Below are positions 27,451 through 35,525 of a DNA stretch of 64,000 nucleotides, piece after piece. The position numbers and the translations under genes were made by a program. The DNA comes from Desulforhopalus singaporensis. GTDB taxonomy: Bacteria; Desulfobacterota; Desulfobulbia; Desulfobulbales; Desulfocapsaceae. The notes beneath the pieces are model-generated. The model did not search any database. It was not told the origin of the DNA and worked only from the letters and a program-made list of their open reading frames with translations. Each line of letters begins with the position of its first letter. Position 1 is the stretch's first letter. The stretch lies in NCBI RefSeq assembly GCF_900104445.1, contig NZ_FNJI01000003.1, positions 171,544 through 235,543 of the forward strand, in the 5' to 3' direction.

Positions 27451-28143
27451 ATGGATACAGTACGCACCCTGATCGTCGAGGACGATGTCAAAATTGCCGA
27501 GATCCAAAGAATTTTTACGGAGAAGATAGCGCATTACACCGTTGTCGGAATCGCCCACACCCTCGCTGAGGCAGAGGAGATGATCGAGGTGCTTGAACCT
27601 GACCTGGTACTGCTCGATATCTTTTTCCCGGACGGAAACGGCATCGACCTGCTGCTGAAGATACGGGCGACCCGGAAAAAAACCGATGTTGTCCTGATCA
27701 CCGCGGCAAAGGAGGTGGAGTTTTTCCAGGCGGGGCTGCGCGGCGGCGTCTTTGACTATATCCTCAAGCCCCTTGTCTTCAGCCGATTCAGCGCCACCCT
27801 GGAAAAGTACCGCACCTACCGGAATAAAATAAAAAACATCGACACCGTCGACCAGCACGACGTCGACCGCCTGTTCGGCAAATCACGGAAAAGTGCGCCG
27901 CAGCAGACCGAGCTCCCCAAGGGGATCGATCCGATAACCCTTGGCAAGGTAACGGAAATGATAACCGGCGTGGCCCCGGATGGTATCAGCGCGGAAAAAG
28001 CTGCCGCCATGATAGGGGTGAGCCGTACCACCTCCAGGCGATACCTGGAGTACCTGGTGTCAAGCGGCCTGGTTACCGCCGATCTTTTTTACGGCACCCT
28101 CGGCAGACCGGAACGGTTATACCGGCTCAAGACAGCTTCATAA
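27451..28143 (+). CDS. CitB/DcuR-family response regulator
   Basis: 230 residues. Receiver domain about 1-125 with acidic pocket TLIVEDDVK, phospho-Asp in PDLVLLDIFFPDG, Lys in DYILKPL. The C-terminus (about 160-225) is the helix-turn-helix of the CitB group: ISAEKAAAMIGVSRTTSRRYL then LVTADLFYGTLGRPERLYRL. It is translated directly after its kinase. Expected to activate tctCBA and perhaps other carboxylate genes. Confidence 0.92.
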   Translation: MDTVRTLIVEDDVKIAEIQRIFTEKIAHYTVVGIAHTLAEAEEMIEVLEPDLVLLDIFFPDGNGIDLLLKIRATRKKTDVVLITAAKEVEFFQAGLRGGVFDYILKPLVFSRFSATLEKYRTYRNKIKNIDTVDQHDVDRLFGKSRKSAPQQTELPKGIDPITLGKVTEMITGVAPDGISAEKAAAMIGVSRTTSRRYLEYLVSSGLVTADLFYGTLGRPERLYRLKTAS

Positions 28144-28166
28144 CGCAAACAACACCACAAAATCTG

Positions 28167-28427
28167 ATGCTGATAACAATAACCAACGACAAAGAGATAG
28201 ACACCGACCGGGACCTGAGTCCCGAGGAGCGCCATGTGGTCCAGAAGCTGATCGGCTGGAAGGGGCTGGTCGATTCCATGGAGCAGTTTCGCCAGAAAAC
28301 CAGGGCGGCCCTGCAAACGGGCTGGAACAACCAGGGTCCCGTTCGATTATCGCCCACGCTCGCCCTGATAGTGGCGCAACTGGAACAAGAGCTCAGCACC
28401 CGGCTGGCGGAAAAAAACCGGCGCTGA
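28167..28427 (+). CDS. Small conserved-looking hypothetical protein
   Basis: 86 residues, 23 bases after the response-regulator gene and in the same direction. No signal, membrane segment or catalytic motif. The sequence is hydrophilic and mostly helical, with a readable core SPEERHVVQKLIGWKGLVDSM and GWNNQGPVRLSPTLALI. I believe similar small proteins occur in sulfate-reducing and metal-reducing bacteria, without assigned function. No good ribosome binding site is seen, so expression may depend on coupling with the upstream gene. Confidence 0.6.
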   Translation: MLITITNDKEIDTDRDLSPEERHVVQKLIGWKGLVDSMEQFRQKTRAALQTGWNNQGPVRLSPTLALIVAQLEQELSTRLAEKNRR

Positions 28428-28442
28428 CAGCCGCGCCGGCTG
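28428..28442. terminator. Small hairpin between convergent genes
   Basis: CAGCCG (28428-28433) and CGGCTG (28437-28442) with a 3-base loop, starting at the base after the small hypothetical gene's stop and 15 bases before the glycosyltransferase stop. T-rich stretches follow weakly on both sides. Confidence 0.35.
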
Positions 28443-28457
28443 CTCATGTTTTGCCGG

Positions 28458-29651
28458 CTAGATTTTTCGCGGTCTGGTGCGGGACCTGGCTGTTAAGCGG
28501 TGATATGTTTTAACACTCGCTTTTTCCAGAAGGCTGCGACAGCCCACCAGCGGATTCTTTATCCGAAGCGTCGACCGGTTGCGGACAACTTTTCCCGGAG
28601 TGACCGATGTTATGCGTTTTTCCTGCTCGTTTATCTGGCGGCTTATAATCGCAAACAGATTCTGGTCATGAAGGACTCTGCGCCTGGCCTCCTTGATGTA
28701 GGGCAGCCTGTCGGGGTACTCGTTATTAGCCAGGTGAAACTGGATTATCTCTTTTGTGCGCCGATAATCGTTGATGTCAACCGGGATAAAACTCTCCTTG
28801 GGAAAATAGTCGGTCGCGTTCGGGGCTCCGTGATAAAAAGGCAGGGTAAAGCCGAGAAACGCATCGGGCAGCTTTTCCGTGAGATGATGATTGTAGACGT
28901 GATTTTCCACCGCTATATGAAACCGGTACGGATCGAGCACCTCCGCCTTGTCGTTCATCGGGTTGACGCCGTGGCCGAAGATATCCAGTTCGGGGATTTC
29001 CTCCTTGAGACGCCATGTGAACTCGACCCGGGCTGAATGCAGGGTCACCTTGCCGGTCCGCTGGGAACAGACGGTGGACAAAAGCTTTGGCTTGTCCGGT
29101 AATTCGGCGGCCGCTATTTCATTCCAGACCCGGAATTTGCCCTTGTCAAAGGGCAGGCCGTAATGCCAGATCAGTCCGGGATGATGAAAAATCACGTTGG
29201 GATGATTCATCGCCCAGGGCTCCTGGAACGTCAGGATACAGCCGAACTGACGAAGATAGTCCCGGCCAAAAACGGTAATTGTCGACGGCTCTCCGGTGAT
29301 GAGCATGGTCCTTTCCCGGGGACAGCACAGTTTTTCTTCGGTAAAAAACGATCCGGATCTGGGCAGGTCCTGATAGACAACCAGCCAGTCATAGTCGGTG
29401 CAGTCCACGTCAAAATCGAACAAACAATTTCCCCATTGGGGGAACGAGTCGGGGAACTGGCGTAAAAATCCTTCAAAGGATCGCCCTTTTTCCAATCCCC
29501 GGTGCATAAACTTCACCCTCACCGCAGGCTCTCCCCATCTCGAGTTGCCATCCCCGCCTCCGGCCAAATTCGAGGCATCGTTGCCGAACGCGAAAAACTG
29601 CTTTGACAAGACCTTCTCCTTCATCACACTGTTTGTTGTTGATGGTTGCAT
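28458..29651 (-). CDS. Glycosyltransferase family 10 (alpha-1,3-fucosyltransferase-like)
   Basis: 397 residues. The C-terminal domain carries the family 10 signature: FHIAVENHVYNHHLTEKLPD, then TLPFYHGAPNATDYFP and SFIPVDI, corresponding to the GDP-sugar site of FucT enzymes. The N-terminal half (about 45-200) is the acceptor domain. In bacteria these enzymes decorate LPS O-antigen or other glycans with fucose-like residues. It stands alone: no sugar-nucleotide synthesis genes or other glycosyltransferases are nearby, and it is divergent from the SLC13 permease. Confidence 0.85.
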   Translation of the reverse strand: MQPSTTNSVMKEKVLSKQFFAFGNDASNLAGGGDGNSRWGEPAVRVKFMHRGLEKGRSFEGFLRQFPDSFPQWGNCLFDFDVDCTDYDWLVVYQDLPRSGSFFTEEKLCCPRERTMLITGEPSTITVFGRDYLRQFGCILTFQEPWAMNHPNVIFHHPGLIWHYGLPFDKGKFRVWNEIAAAELPDKPKLLSTVCSQRTGKVTLHSARVEFTWRLKEEIPELDIFGHGVNPMNDKAEVLDPYRFHIAVENHVYNHHLTEKLPDAFLGFTLPFYHGAPNATDYFPKESFIPVDINDYRRTKEIIQFHLANNEYPDRLPYIKEARRRVLHDQNLFAIISRQINEQEKRITSVTPGKVVRNRSTLRIKNPLVGCRSLLEKASVKTYHRLTARSRTRPRKI

Positions 29652-29816
29652 GAACCGCCTGCAAAAAAAATCAACCCCACCCTATTACGAAGCGGACACT
29701 CCGGCAAGATTTTTTTCATCCGTCACACTCCACCATCCTGTCTCTGGACAAAACAGGCGACAGCCACTACTGTCTAGGTATTCACATCCCTTTTGCCAAC
29801 CATATTTACCAAGCCT

Positions 29817-31592
29817 ATGGATATCTGGATAGTTTCAGCCATCCTGCTGATAACGATCTACTTTCTCGTCAGCGAAAAAATATCGGTGGACCTTACCGCC
29901 ATCGGCATCATGGTTCTGCTTGTCGTCAGCAACATTCTTACCCCGGAAGAAGCTATCGGCGGCTTCGCCAACCCGGCGCTTATCACCGTCGGAGCAATGT
30001 TCGTTGTGTCAAAAGGCATGATGCGCACCGGCGGCGTCGAATTCATTGGCCGAAAAATCATCCAGGCCGCACGGGGCAATCATAAACTGGCGCTGATCAT
30101 CATTCTGCTCTGCGTTGCAGCGGCCTCGGCATTTATCAACAATACCCCGGTGGTTATTTTATTCATTCCGGTGGTGATGACCATGTGCTGCGAGTTCGGC
30201 CTCAGTCCGTCAAAATTTCTGATCCCCGTTTCCTACGCGTCGATCCTGGCGGGAACCTGCACGCTGATAGGAACATCCACCAATATCATCATCAGTGACC
30301 TGAGCGCAAGTTACGGCTACCAGAGCCTCTCCATGTTTGAGTTGTCGATACTCGGCGTCCCCCTTGCGGCCATCGGCATCGTGTTTCTCTATTTCGCTGC
30401 GCCCAAAGTGCTCCCGGCACTGGCAAACCCAATCTGTCAGCTTCAGGACAACCAGCACAGGCTCTACCTGGCCGAATTCAGGATTACCGCCAAAAGCAAC
30501 CTGGTGGGAAAAAACCAGGGCGAGTTGTTCCAGGACAAATATCCCAGCGTCAACGTCATCGAGCTGGTCAGCAAATCGCATATCTACCACCCGGGAAGAG
30601 ACAGGTTCAAGGTAGCCGAGGGCGATATCCTGCTGGTCAAGGGCTCGCTCAACGATCTGGTGACAATCCTGCACAACGAATCGGTCGATCTGCCGTCATC
30701 GGAAAAGGATCTTGTCCTCGGCGCCCAGAAGGACGCCCCCATCGTGGTAGAGCTGATCCTCTCGCCCCACTCCGGCCTGAGGGGACACAAGCTTTACCAG
30801 ACAGCTCTTGCCAGGGATCCGGACATCCATATCATCGCCGTCAAACGATCTAACCTGCACCTTGCGGCAAAACAGATCCAGGACGTTCAGCTGCAGGTCG
30901 GCGACGTACTGCTGATCTGGTGCCATGAATCGAAACTGGAAACCATCCGTTCGGAGGGAGAATTTATCGTCATCGAGGACGTCTATGAGGAGCTGGTACA
31001 TAAGCGCAAGGCATGGTGGTCGATCATCAACTTCGCCTGCATGATAGGTACGGCAACGCTAGGCATCGCCGATATCATGACCTGCGCGCTCACCGCGGCC
31101 TTCTTGATGATCATAACCGGCTGCCTGCAAATGAGGGACGCCTATCGCGCCCTCCAGGGCGATGTCCTGCTGCTGATTGCAGGAACCATCGCCCTCGGTG
31201 CCGGAATGCAGAAAACCGGGGCCAGCCAGCTCTATGCCGAAACCTTTATCAACCTGTTCTCCGGCTTGTCACCGACACTCATCCTCGGCGCCGTTATTCT
31301 GGCCACCTCGGTGTGCACCCAGATTCTCAGCAACAACGCCACCGCGGTACTGCTGTTGCCCATCGCCATCTCCACCGCCCAGGGGATCGGCGTCGCCGCC
31401 GAGCCATTCGTCGTCGGCATCTGTTTCGGAGCCAGCGCCTGTTTCGCAACCCCGATGGGATACCAGACCAACCTGATGGTCTACGGCCCCGGAGGCTACC
31501 GCTTTATGGATTACCTCAAGCTCGGGATTCCTCTCAATATTTTAGTGGTGCTCGCGTCGACCGTGCTTATCCCTTTTATCTGGCCTTTTTAG
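29817..31592 (+). CDS. SLC13/DASS-family anion permease with two TrkA-C domains
   Basis: 591 residues from ATG 29817. Two membrane halves flank a cytoplasmic insert of about 200 residues (about 205-385) with two RCK-C/TrkA-C repeats: AEFRITAKSNLVGKNQGELF and ELILSPHSGLRGHKLYQTA. The substrate-helix motifs are visible: FINNTPVVILFIPVV and SILAGTCTLIGTSTNIII in the first half and LSNNATAVLLLPIAI in the second (SNT-type hairpins). Such permeases carry sulfate, di- or tricarboxylates with Na+. TrkA-C carrying forms are often sulfate-type, but the substrate is not settled by context. Confidence 0.9.
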   Translation: MDIWIVSAILLITIYFLVSEKISVDLTAIGIMVLLVVSNILTPEEAIGGFANPALITVGAMFVVSKGMMRTGGVEFIGRKIIQAARGNHKLALIIILLCVAAASAFINNTPVVILFIPVVMTMCCEFGLSPSKFLIPVSYASILAGTCTLIGTSTNIIISDLSASYGYQSLSMFELSILGVPLAAIGIVFLYFAAPKVLPALANPICQLQDNQHRLYLAEFRITAKSNLVGKNQGELFQDKYPSVNVIELVSKSHIYHPGRDRFKVAEGDILLVKGSLNDLVTILHNESVDLPSSEKDLVLGAQKDAPIVVELILSPHSGLRGHKLYQTALARDPDIHIIAVKRSNLHLAAKQIQDVQLQVGDVLLIWCHESKLETIRSEGEFIVIEDVYEELVHKRKAWWSIINFACMIGTATLGIADIMTCALTAAFLMIITGCLQMRDAYRALQGDVLLLIAGTIALGAGMQKTGASQLYAETFINLFSGLSPTLILGAVILATSVCTQILSNNATAVLLLPIAISTAQGIGVAAEPFVVGICFGASACFATPMGYQTNLMVYGPGGYRFMDYLKLGIPLNILVVLASTVLIPFIWPF

Positions 31593-31601
31593 CCCCGATT
31601 T

Positions 31602-32750
31602 TCACCGGCAAAAGAGGCGCACCCTGGAAACGCCGGGGTGCGGGATTATCTCCATGGCCAGGATGTCCGCCGCCGGCAACATCCTGAGGTTGGCGCCGCT
31701 GCAGCGCCAACTGCGGGTTGCCAGCTGGCGGATCTTGACCACGAAACCGCCGGCAGCGGGGAGCAGCTCCGGCAAACGCTCCAGAGAGATCTCGACCCCT
31801 TTTTCCACCTTGTTCATCTGTCCGAACAAGCATACCGCAGCCTGCCTGAAACAGGCCTCGACGTCTGGTGAAAGCGTGCAGTCGATCCGTTTTGCCCGGG
31901 CAAGTATCGCCTCCGCCCAGGGATCGATCAGCTCCATGTTGCGTCGGGGATCGAGGTGGAGAAGATTGCCCCAGTGCAGCGGCAGCACCGGTCCGCAGAT
32001 GGTGCCGCCAGGCAAGACAGTACTTTGGTGCCAGGCGGCTGGGGCGATGCCGCGCTCAAGTATTGCCACCCCCTCCTCCCAGGTCAGCAGCGGGTGGACG
32101 GGTGGCGAATAGTGGCGGGCCCTGGCAAACCTGGTAATAACATACCGTATCCCCCATTCTCTCAGGAGAGCCTGGAAGGATCGGGGACCATTGCCGAAGC
32201 TGTGGTTCAAGGCGGGCGGGACAAATAGCCTCGGCGCGGCAACGATGCAATTCTCGTCGAGCAACCGGAAAAAAGCCCGAAGATGGCTGCGAACTGTCTT
32301 TTGCGGCCGCATTGTGCCGCTTTCATCATGAAACTCTGAGCGCACCATTTCACCGTTTATCCAGAATTCATGACACAGACCGTGCACGGCAAGTTCGAGA
32401 TAGTCTTGATGCTCATTGAGGAAGGCAGCGGCCCGGTCAAGCTCTCGGGTTCGGTTCACGCTGTTGTCCCAGGACCGCCCCATCCAGGTGGCCCCGGAAA
32501 CATTTGCAAGCCAGTCGCTCCGGTCCCACTCGCCGATAACCATGCCGATACCGATGCGCATGGAGAGCTTTCGGCCAAGTTCGGCCAGTGCCCGGTAGTC
32601 GGCGAGACAGTGTCTCCTGGCGAACCTGTTGCGGTACGGCTGCTGGATTGATGAGCCGTCGTATCCCTGCCACCAGCCCACATCCTCGACCAGCAGGAAG
32701 AGTGGCATTGGCAGCGCAACAGTACACCCTTCGACCTCAATTCCGTTCAT
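31602..32750 (-). CDS. Polysaccharide deacetylase-like protein
   Basis: 382 residues, no signal peptide. It has features of a NodB-like barrel: LFLLVEDVGWWQGYDG near the start, where Glu-Asp replaces the usual Asp-Asp, and ELAVHGLCHEFW near residue 122, an H-x3-H metal pair. FVPPALNHSFGNG resembles the later catalytic segment. Overall similarity is modest, so the assignment is to fold and not to a known substrate. It directly follows (12 bases) the FemAB-like gene, and both are transcribed leftward; a role in a surface polysaccharide or peptidoglycan is plausible. Confidence 0.6.
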   Translation of the reverse strand: MNGIEVEGCTVALPMPLFLLVEDVGWWQGYDGSSIQQPYRNRFARRHCLADYRALAELGRKLSMRIGIGMVIGEWDRSDWLANVSGATWMGRSWDNSVNRTRELDRAAAFLNEHQDYLELAVHGLCHEFWINGEMVRSEFHDESGTMRPQKTVRSHLRAFFRLLDENCIVAAPRLFVPPALNHSFGNGPRSFQALLREWGIRYVITRFARARHYSPPVHPLLTWEEGVAILERGIAPAAWHQSTVLPGGTICGPVLPLHWGNLLHLDPRRNMELIDPWAEAILARAKRIDCTLSPDVEACFRQAAVCLFGQMNKVEKGVEISLERLPELLPAAGGFVVKIRQLATRSWRCSGANLRMLPAADILAMEIIPHPGVSRVRLFCR

Positions 32751-32762
32751 ACACCCTCATCT

Positions 32763-33815
32763 TCAGAGGCTGATCAGCCTCCTTAGCGGCGGACCGGCCC
32801 TAAGCGATTGTTCCAGGGACAGGTTTTTTATCCAGTTGTACTCAAGGCGTTCCGACCGCGGGTCCCACGGGGGATCTGCAAGGGAAATCACCTGCCAGGC
32901 AAGCGGTGTCATCCGCGCCCCCCACTGCAGCTTGAAACGGCAGGTCGAAGCCTCTGGAGAAGACCGGCCGAAATCAAAAACAGTGCAGCCGCTGTTGCAG
33001 CCGTACTCGAGCATGGTCCAGTAAAGCAGCATATTCGGACACAGCGGCCGATAGTGCCTCAATGATGAAGCCCACGGGTTGTACAGGGTGTCGCGACAGC
33101 GAAAGACCATGGCGGCCGCGACAGGAGTGGCGTCATAGCGGACCACGACCACCCGGCAGAAACCGTCAAGCTCTGCTGCAACCTCGTCAAACAGGGCGCG
33201 GTGATGAACGGGAGATCCGAGATCGCGCATATTTTGCGCAAACACGAGGTAAAAGGAGTCCAGCAGTTCCCGTCCGCCCACCGCCGCGTCGCAACCATTT
33301 TTGCGCGCCTTGCGGACCTGGTTGCGGACCTTGGCGGACAAATCCCGCCACAACGTCCGGGCAGAACCTGGCAGGGAGCGGGACACTCCCACTTTGAACG
33401 AATGGTTTCGCCAGCCCCGGTCGTCACGTAAACAGTCATCAACGCCGGCTGAGCCTGGCGCAGCATGACGAAGCTCAAGATGCTTGGCCCGGTATCCTGC
33501 CGCAAGGCGCAACGCCTCGTCAAGCAAAGCCGCCGCGCTCTGCCGGTCGTCTGCGAGGATTCCCGCCGAATCACTGTAGGGCAGAGAAATCAGCCGGCTG
33601 CCGCCGTTTTTTTGGGTAAACATAATCAACGGCAGAACGCCGGTGATCCCGCCGCCCGGGCCATCGCTGCAAGCGGCAAGATGAAAGATCTGCTGAGCGT
33701 AAACTCGTGCAAGAGAACTTCCCCATCCCCAGAGATGCGTGAACAGGCTCTTCCCATGCCCGGTTACGTAATGATTCCACTGTTGTCTGTCCGGAGTTCT
33801 GGTAATGGTAACCAT
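32763..33815 (-). CDS. FemAB-like GNAT-fold protein of the XrtA/PEP-CTERM-associated type
   Basis: 350 residues. Landmarks are those I associate with the FemAB proteins found in exosortase loci: LWRDLSAKVRNQVRKARKNG, FAQNMRDLGSPVH, NPWASSLRHYRPLCPNMLLY and FDFGRSSPEASTCRFKLQWG. The fold is a tandem acetyltransferase that uses aminoacyl or acyl donors. No exosortase, PEP-CTERM substrate or EPS gene is in this window. Cotranscribed with the deacetylase-like gene. Two perfect palindromes lie just upstream of its start. Confidence 0.8.
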   Translation of the reverse strand: MVTITRTPDRQQWNHYVTGHGKSLFTHLWGWGSSLARVYAQQIFHLAACSDGPGGGITGVLPLIMFTQKNGGSRLISLPYSDSAGILADDRQSAAALLDEALRLAAGYRAKHLELRHAAPGSAGVDDCLRDDRGWRNHSFKVGVSRSLPGSARTLWRDLSAKVRNQVRKARKNGCDAAVGGRELLDSFYLVFAQNMRDLGSPVHHRALFDEVAAELDGFCRVVVVRYDATPVAAAMVFRCRDTLYNPWASSLRHYRPLCPNMLLYWTMLEYGCNSGCTVFDFGRSSPEASTCRFKLQWGARMTPLAWQVISLADPPWDPRSERLEYNWIKNLSLEQSLRAGPPLRRLISL

Positions 33816-33830
33816 GCTTCATTGTAGCAC

Positions 33831-33848
33831 AGCTTTACCGGTAAAGCT
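33831..33848. promoter_or_regulatory. Perfect 18-base palindrome upstream of the FemAB-like gene
   Basis: AGCTTTACCGGTAAAGCT, 9+9 with no spacer, ending 16 bases before the minus-strand start codon. Its position fits an operator for a dimeric repressor, or a 5'-leader hairpin with a CCGG loop. Confidence 0.5.
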
Positions 33849-33861
33849 CAACAATCCCCCT

Positions 33862-33874
33862 GAGGTGACACCTC
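33862..33874. promoter_or_regulatory. Second short palindrome upstream of the FemAB-like gene
   Basis: GAGGTGACACCTC: 6-base arms around one A, 14 bases beyond the larger palindrome. Confidence 0.35.
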
Positions 33875-34063
33875 TGCGGGACAGAACATCTGGGCTATAC
33901 GCTTTTACCTGCTCTTCCTGGGAGCCTGGCGAAGATAGAGAACTCTGCATCCATGGCAGAAGCAACTGGCTGTTTTCATGGGGCATGTGGGATAACAGTG
34001 TGCCGACAGGATCGTTTTTCCGGGTAAATTGTTGTTTTTCCGGTCGAGAAATGCGCCGCCGAT

Positions 34064-34093
34064 TTGCCTAAAAGCCAAGCCAGGTATTATAAT
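34064..34093 (+). promoter_or_regulatory. Candidate promoter of the universal stress gene
   Basis: TTGCCT (34064-34069), 18 bases, perfect TATAAT (34088-34093), with the ATG 71 bases further on. Confidence 0.5.
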
Positions 34094-34164
34094 GAAGTAC
34101 ACACAAGATCATCGTATCGAGAAGCGACATGTCATGTTCAATTCCTGCCACAAGGAGGCTGCCC

Positions 34165-34593
34165 ATGAAAATAAAGAATATTCTCCTTCCCTACGACGGG
34201 TCCGAACACTCGATAAACGCCGCCCGCTACGCCCTTGAACTGGCAAAAATTGCCGGGGCGCATGTTACCATAGTCAACTGCTACGAATGGCGTTTAAGCA
34301 TTTCCGAAGTCCCTTCCTCCATTGTCACCAATTTACAGGAAAACTGTAGAAAGGAGGCCGAAAAACTCCTGGAAAAACCCGATGCTATCTTCGCCGACCA
34401 GGGTGTGGAGTACAAGCTTGAAGCAATAGACGGGTCCCCAAGCATCGTGCTGACCAAAATGGCCAAGTCAAAAGAGTTCGACCTGATTATCATGGGGTCA
34501 CACGGACACAGCGACATTGCAGGACTGTTTCTTGGCAGCGTGACCCATAAGGTGCTCAACACCATCTACTGTCCGGTAATGGTTGTGCCGTAA
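34165..34593 (+). CDS. Universal stress protein (UspA family, ATP-binding type)
   Basis: 142 residues from ATG 34165, with AGGAGG 7 bases upstream. It begins IKNILLPYDGSEHSINAA and has the C-terminal G-2x-G-9x-G-S nucleotide loop in GSHGHSDIAGLFLGS, so it belongs to the ATP-binding UspFG-like class. Single-domain, cytoplasmic, usually a homodimer induced by stress or energy limitation. Monocistronic between a divergent FemAB-like gene and a convergent lipoprotein gene. Confidence 0.93.
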   Translation: MKIKNILLPYDGSEHSINAARYALELAKIAGAHVTIVNCYEWRLSISEVPSSIVTNLQENCRKEAEKLLEKPDAIFADQGVEYKLEAIDGSPSIVLTKMAKSKEFDLIIMGSHGHSDIAGLFLGSVTHKVLNTIYCPVMVVP

Positions 34594-34627
34594 CCGGGGA
34601 GATACGGCACAACAGCGTTACCGGCCT

Positions 34628-34669
34628 GGCGCGCCCCGCCTGTTTGGGTACGCAGTGACGGGGTGCGCC
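34628..34669. terminator. GC-rich hairpin between convergent genes
   Basis: GGCGCGCCCCG (34628-34638) pairs with CGGGGTGCGCC (34659-34669), 10 of 11 positions, around a 20-base loop. It reaches the stop codon of the DUF2959 gene. No T-run; possibly a two-way transcription barrier. Confidence 0.4.
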
Positions 34670-35328
34670 TACCGTATGCCTTCGATAAACTCGTTGGATG
34701 ATTCGATCGCCTTGTTCATTTTGCCGATAAGGCTATCGATCTGCCCCTTGAGAGTGGCAAATTCCGACTGCAGCGAGCCGATCGCCTGCGCGTTCAGGTT
34801 GTGTTTGAGAAACAGGACGTTGTCGCGAAAAATTTTCAACACCGGCTCCATGCTTTTTTCGGCCATCTTCATGGAATGCAGCATCTCCTTGTATCTTCTT
34901 CTGGTCTGCTGCATCTGCCTGCTGCTTGCCTGTTTCAGCTCCCTGGACTGGTATTGTTCGAGTTCCTGCTCCCACTCATCAAAAAGATCCTCGGCGACAT
35001 CCTCTACCTTGTCGATCCGGTGGACAACATTGTCAGCGGCCTCCACACTCTTTTCATATTCTCCGCTCAACCTGTCGTACGCTTTTTTCAGGTCCGTCTC
35101 CTGCAGTTTCACGACCGAATCAAACTGCTCAAGCGCCGATTTAAACTGCTCCTGGGCTTCGCTCTGGGCATCCCGCGCACTTTCGACCCGGTCGACCATT
35201 ATATCCCGTTTATGCTTGCCCATCTTTTCCATGGCACTGTAATAGGTGCCGGAACATCCGCCAAACATCAGCAACAGCAACACACCAGCCATTATGTTAA
35301 GCGGTGCAGTCATCCATCTACTACTCAT
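34669..35328 (-). CDS. DUF2959-family lipoprotein
   Basis: 219 residues. N-terminal signal with a lipobox-like end MFGGC (Cys25, with a rather atypical Phe at -3). The mature protein is almost wholly helical coiled coil and highly charged; KHKRDIMVDRVESARDAQSEAQ at its start is the family's recognisable block (cited here by KRDIMVDRVE). Function unknown; likely periplasmic and membrane-anchored. It lies alone between convergent usp and the mltB-like gene. Confidence 0.85.
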   Translation of the reverse strand: MSSRWMTAPLNIMAGVLLLLMFGGCSGTYYSAMEKMGKHKRDIMVDRVESARDAQSEAQEQFKSALEQFDSVVKLQETDLKKAYDRLSGEYEKSVEAADNVVHRIDKVEDVAEDLFDEWEQELEQYQSRELKQASSRQMQQTRRRYKEMLHSMKMAEKSMEPVLKIFRDNVLFLKHNLNAQAIGSLQSEFATLKGQIDSLIGKMNKAIESSNEFIEGIR

Positions 35329-35525
35329 TGCACTCCTCCTCTAGAATTTTATCAGAATCTGCTCCATGCGACACCACAGCCCCACCAGCAGTTTTCCCCT
35401 TCATGGCCTCTATGGTATCGTAATGTTATAATAAATATGGAGATAACTTACAAACCGCAACCGCAATTTTGTCACCTTCCAATATTTTTCGCGCCTGATC
35501 CGGGTTGGTTTTTCACCATTTTTCA

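Larger units (their letters stand above)
33816..34063. other. Intergenic region with several short hairpins, no gene seen
   Basis: Between the divergent FemAB-like and universal-stress genes. Apart from the two palindromes annotated separately, it has a TCTGC/GCAGA stem around 33945 and a loose GGCA/TGCC pair near 33980-34005. It may contain a leader or a small RNA, but it matches no riboswitch that I could recognise. No open frame is convincing. Confidence 0.35.

Noticed and set aside
33850..34063. Riboswitch in the usp/FemAB intergenic region
   Set aside because: Short stems are present, but no conserved core of the c-di-GMP, Moco, cobalamin, fluoride or NiCo classes could be matched by eye.
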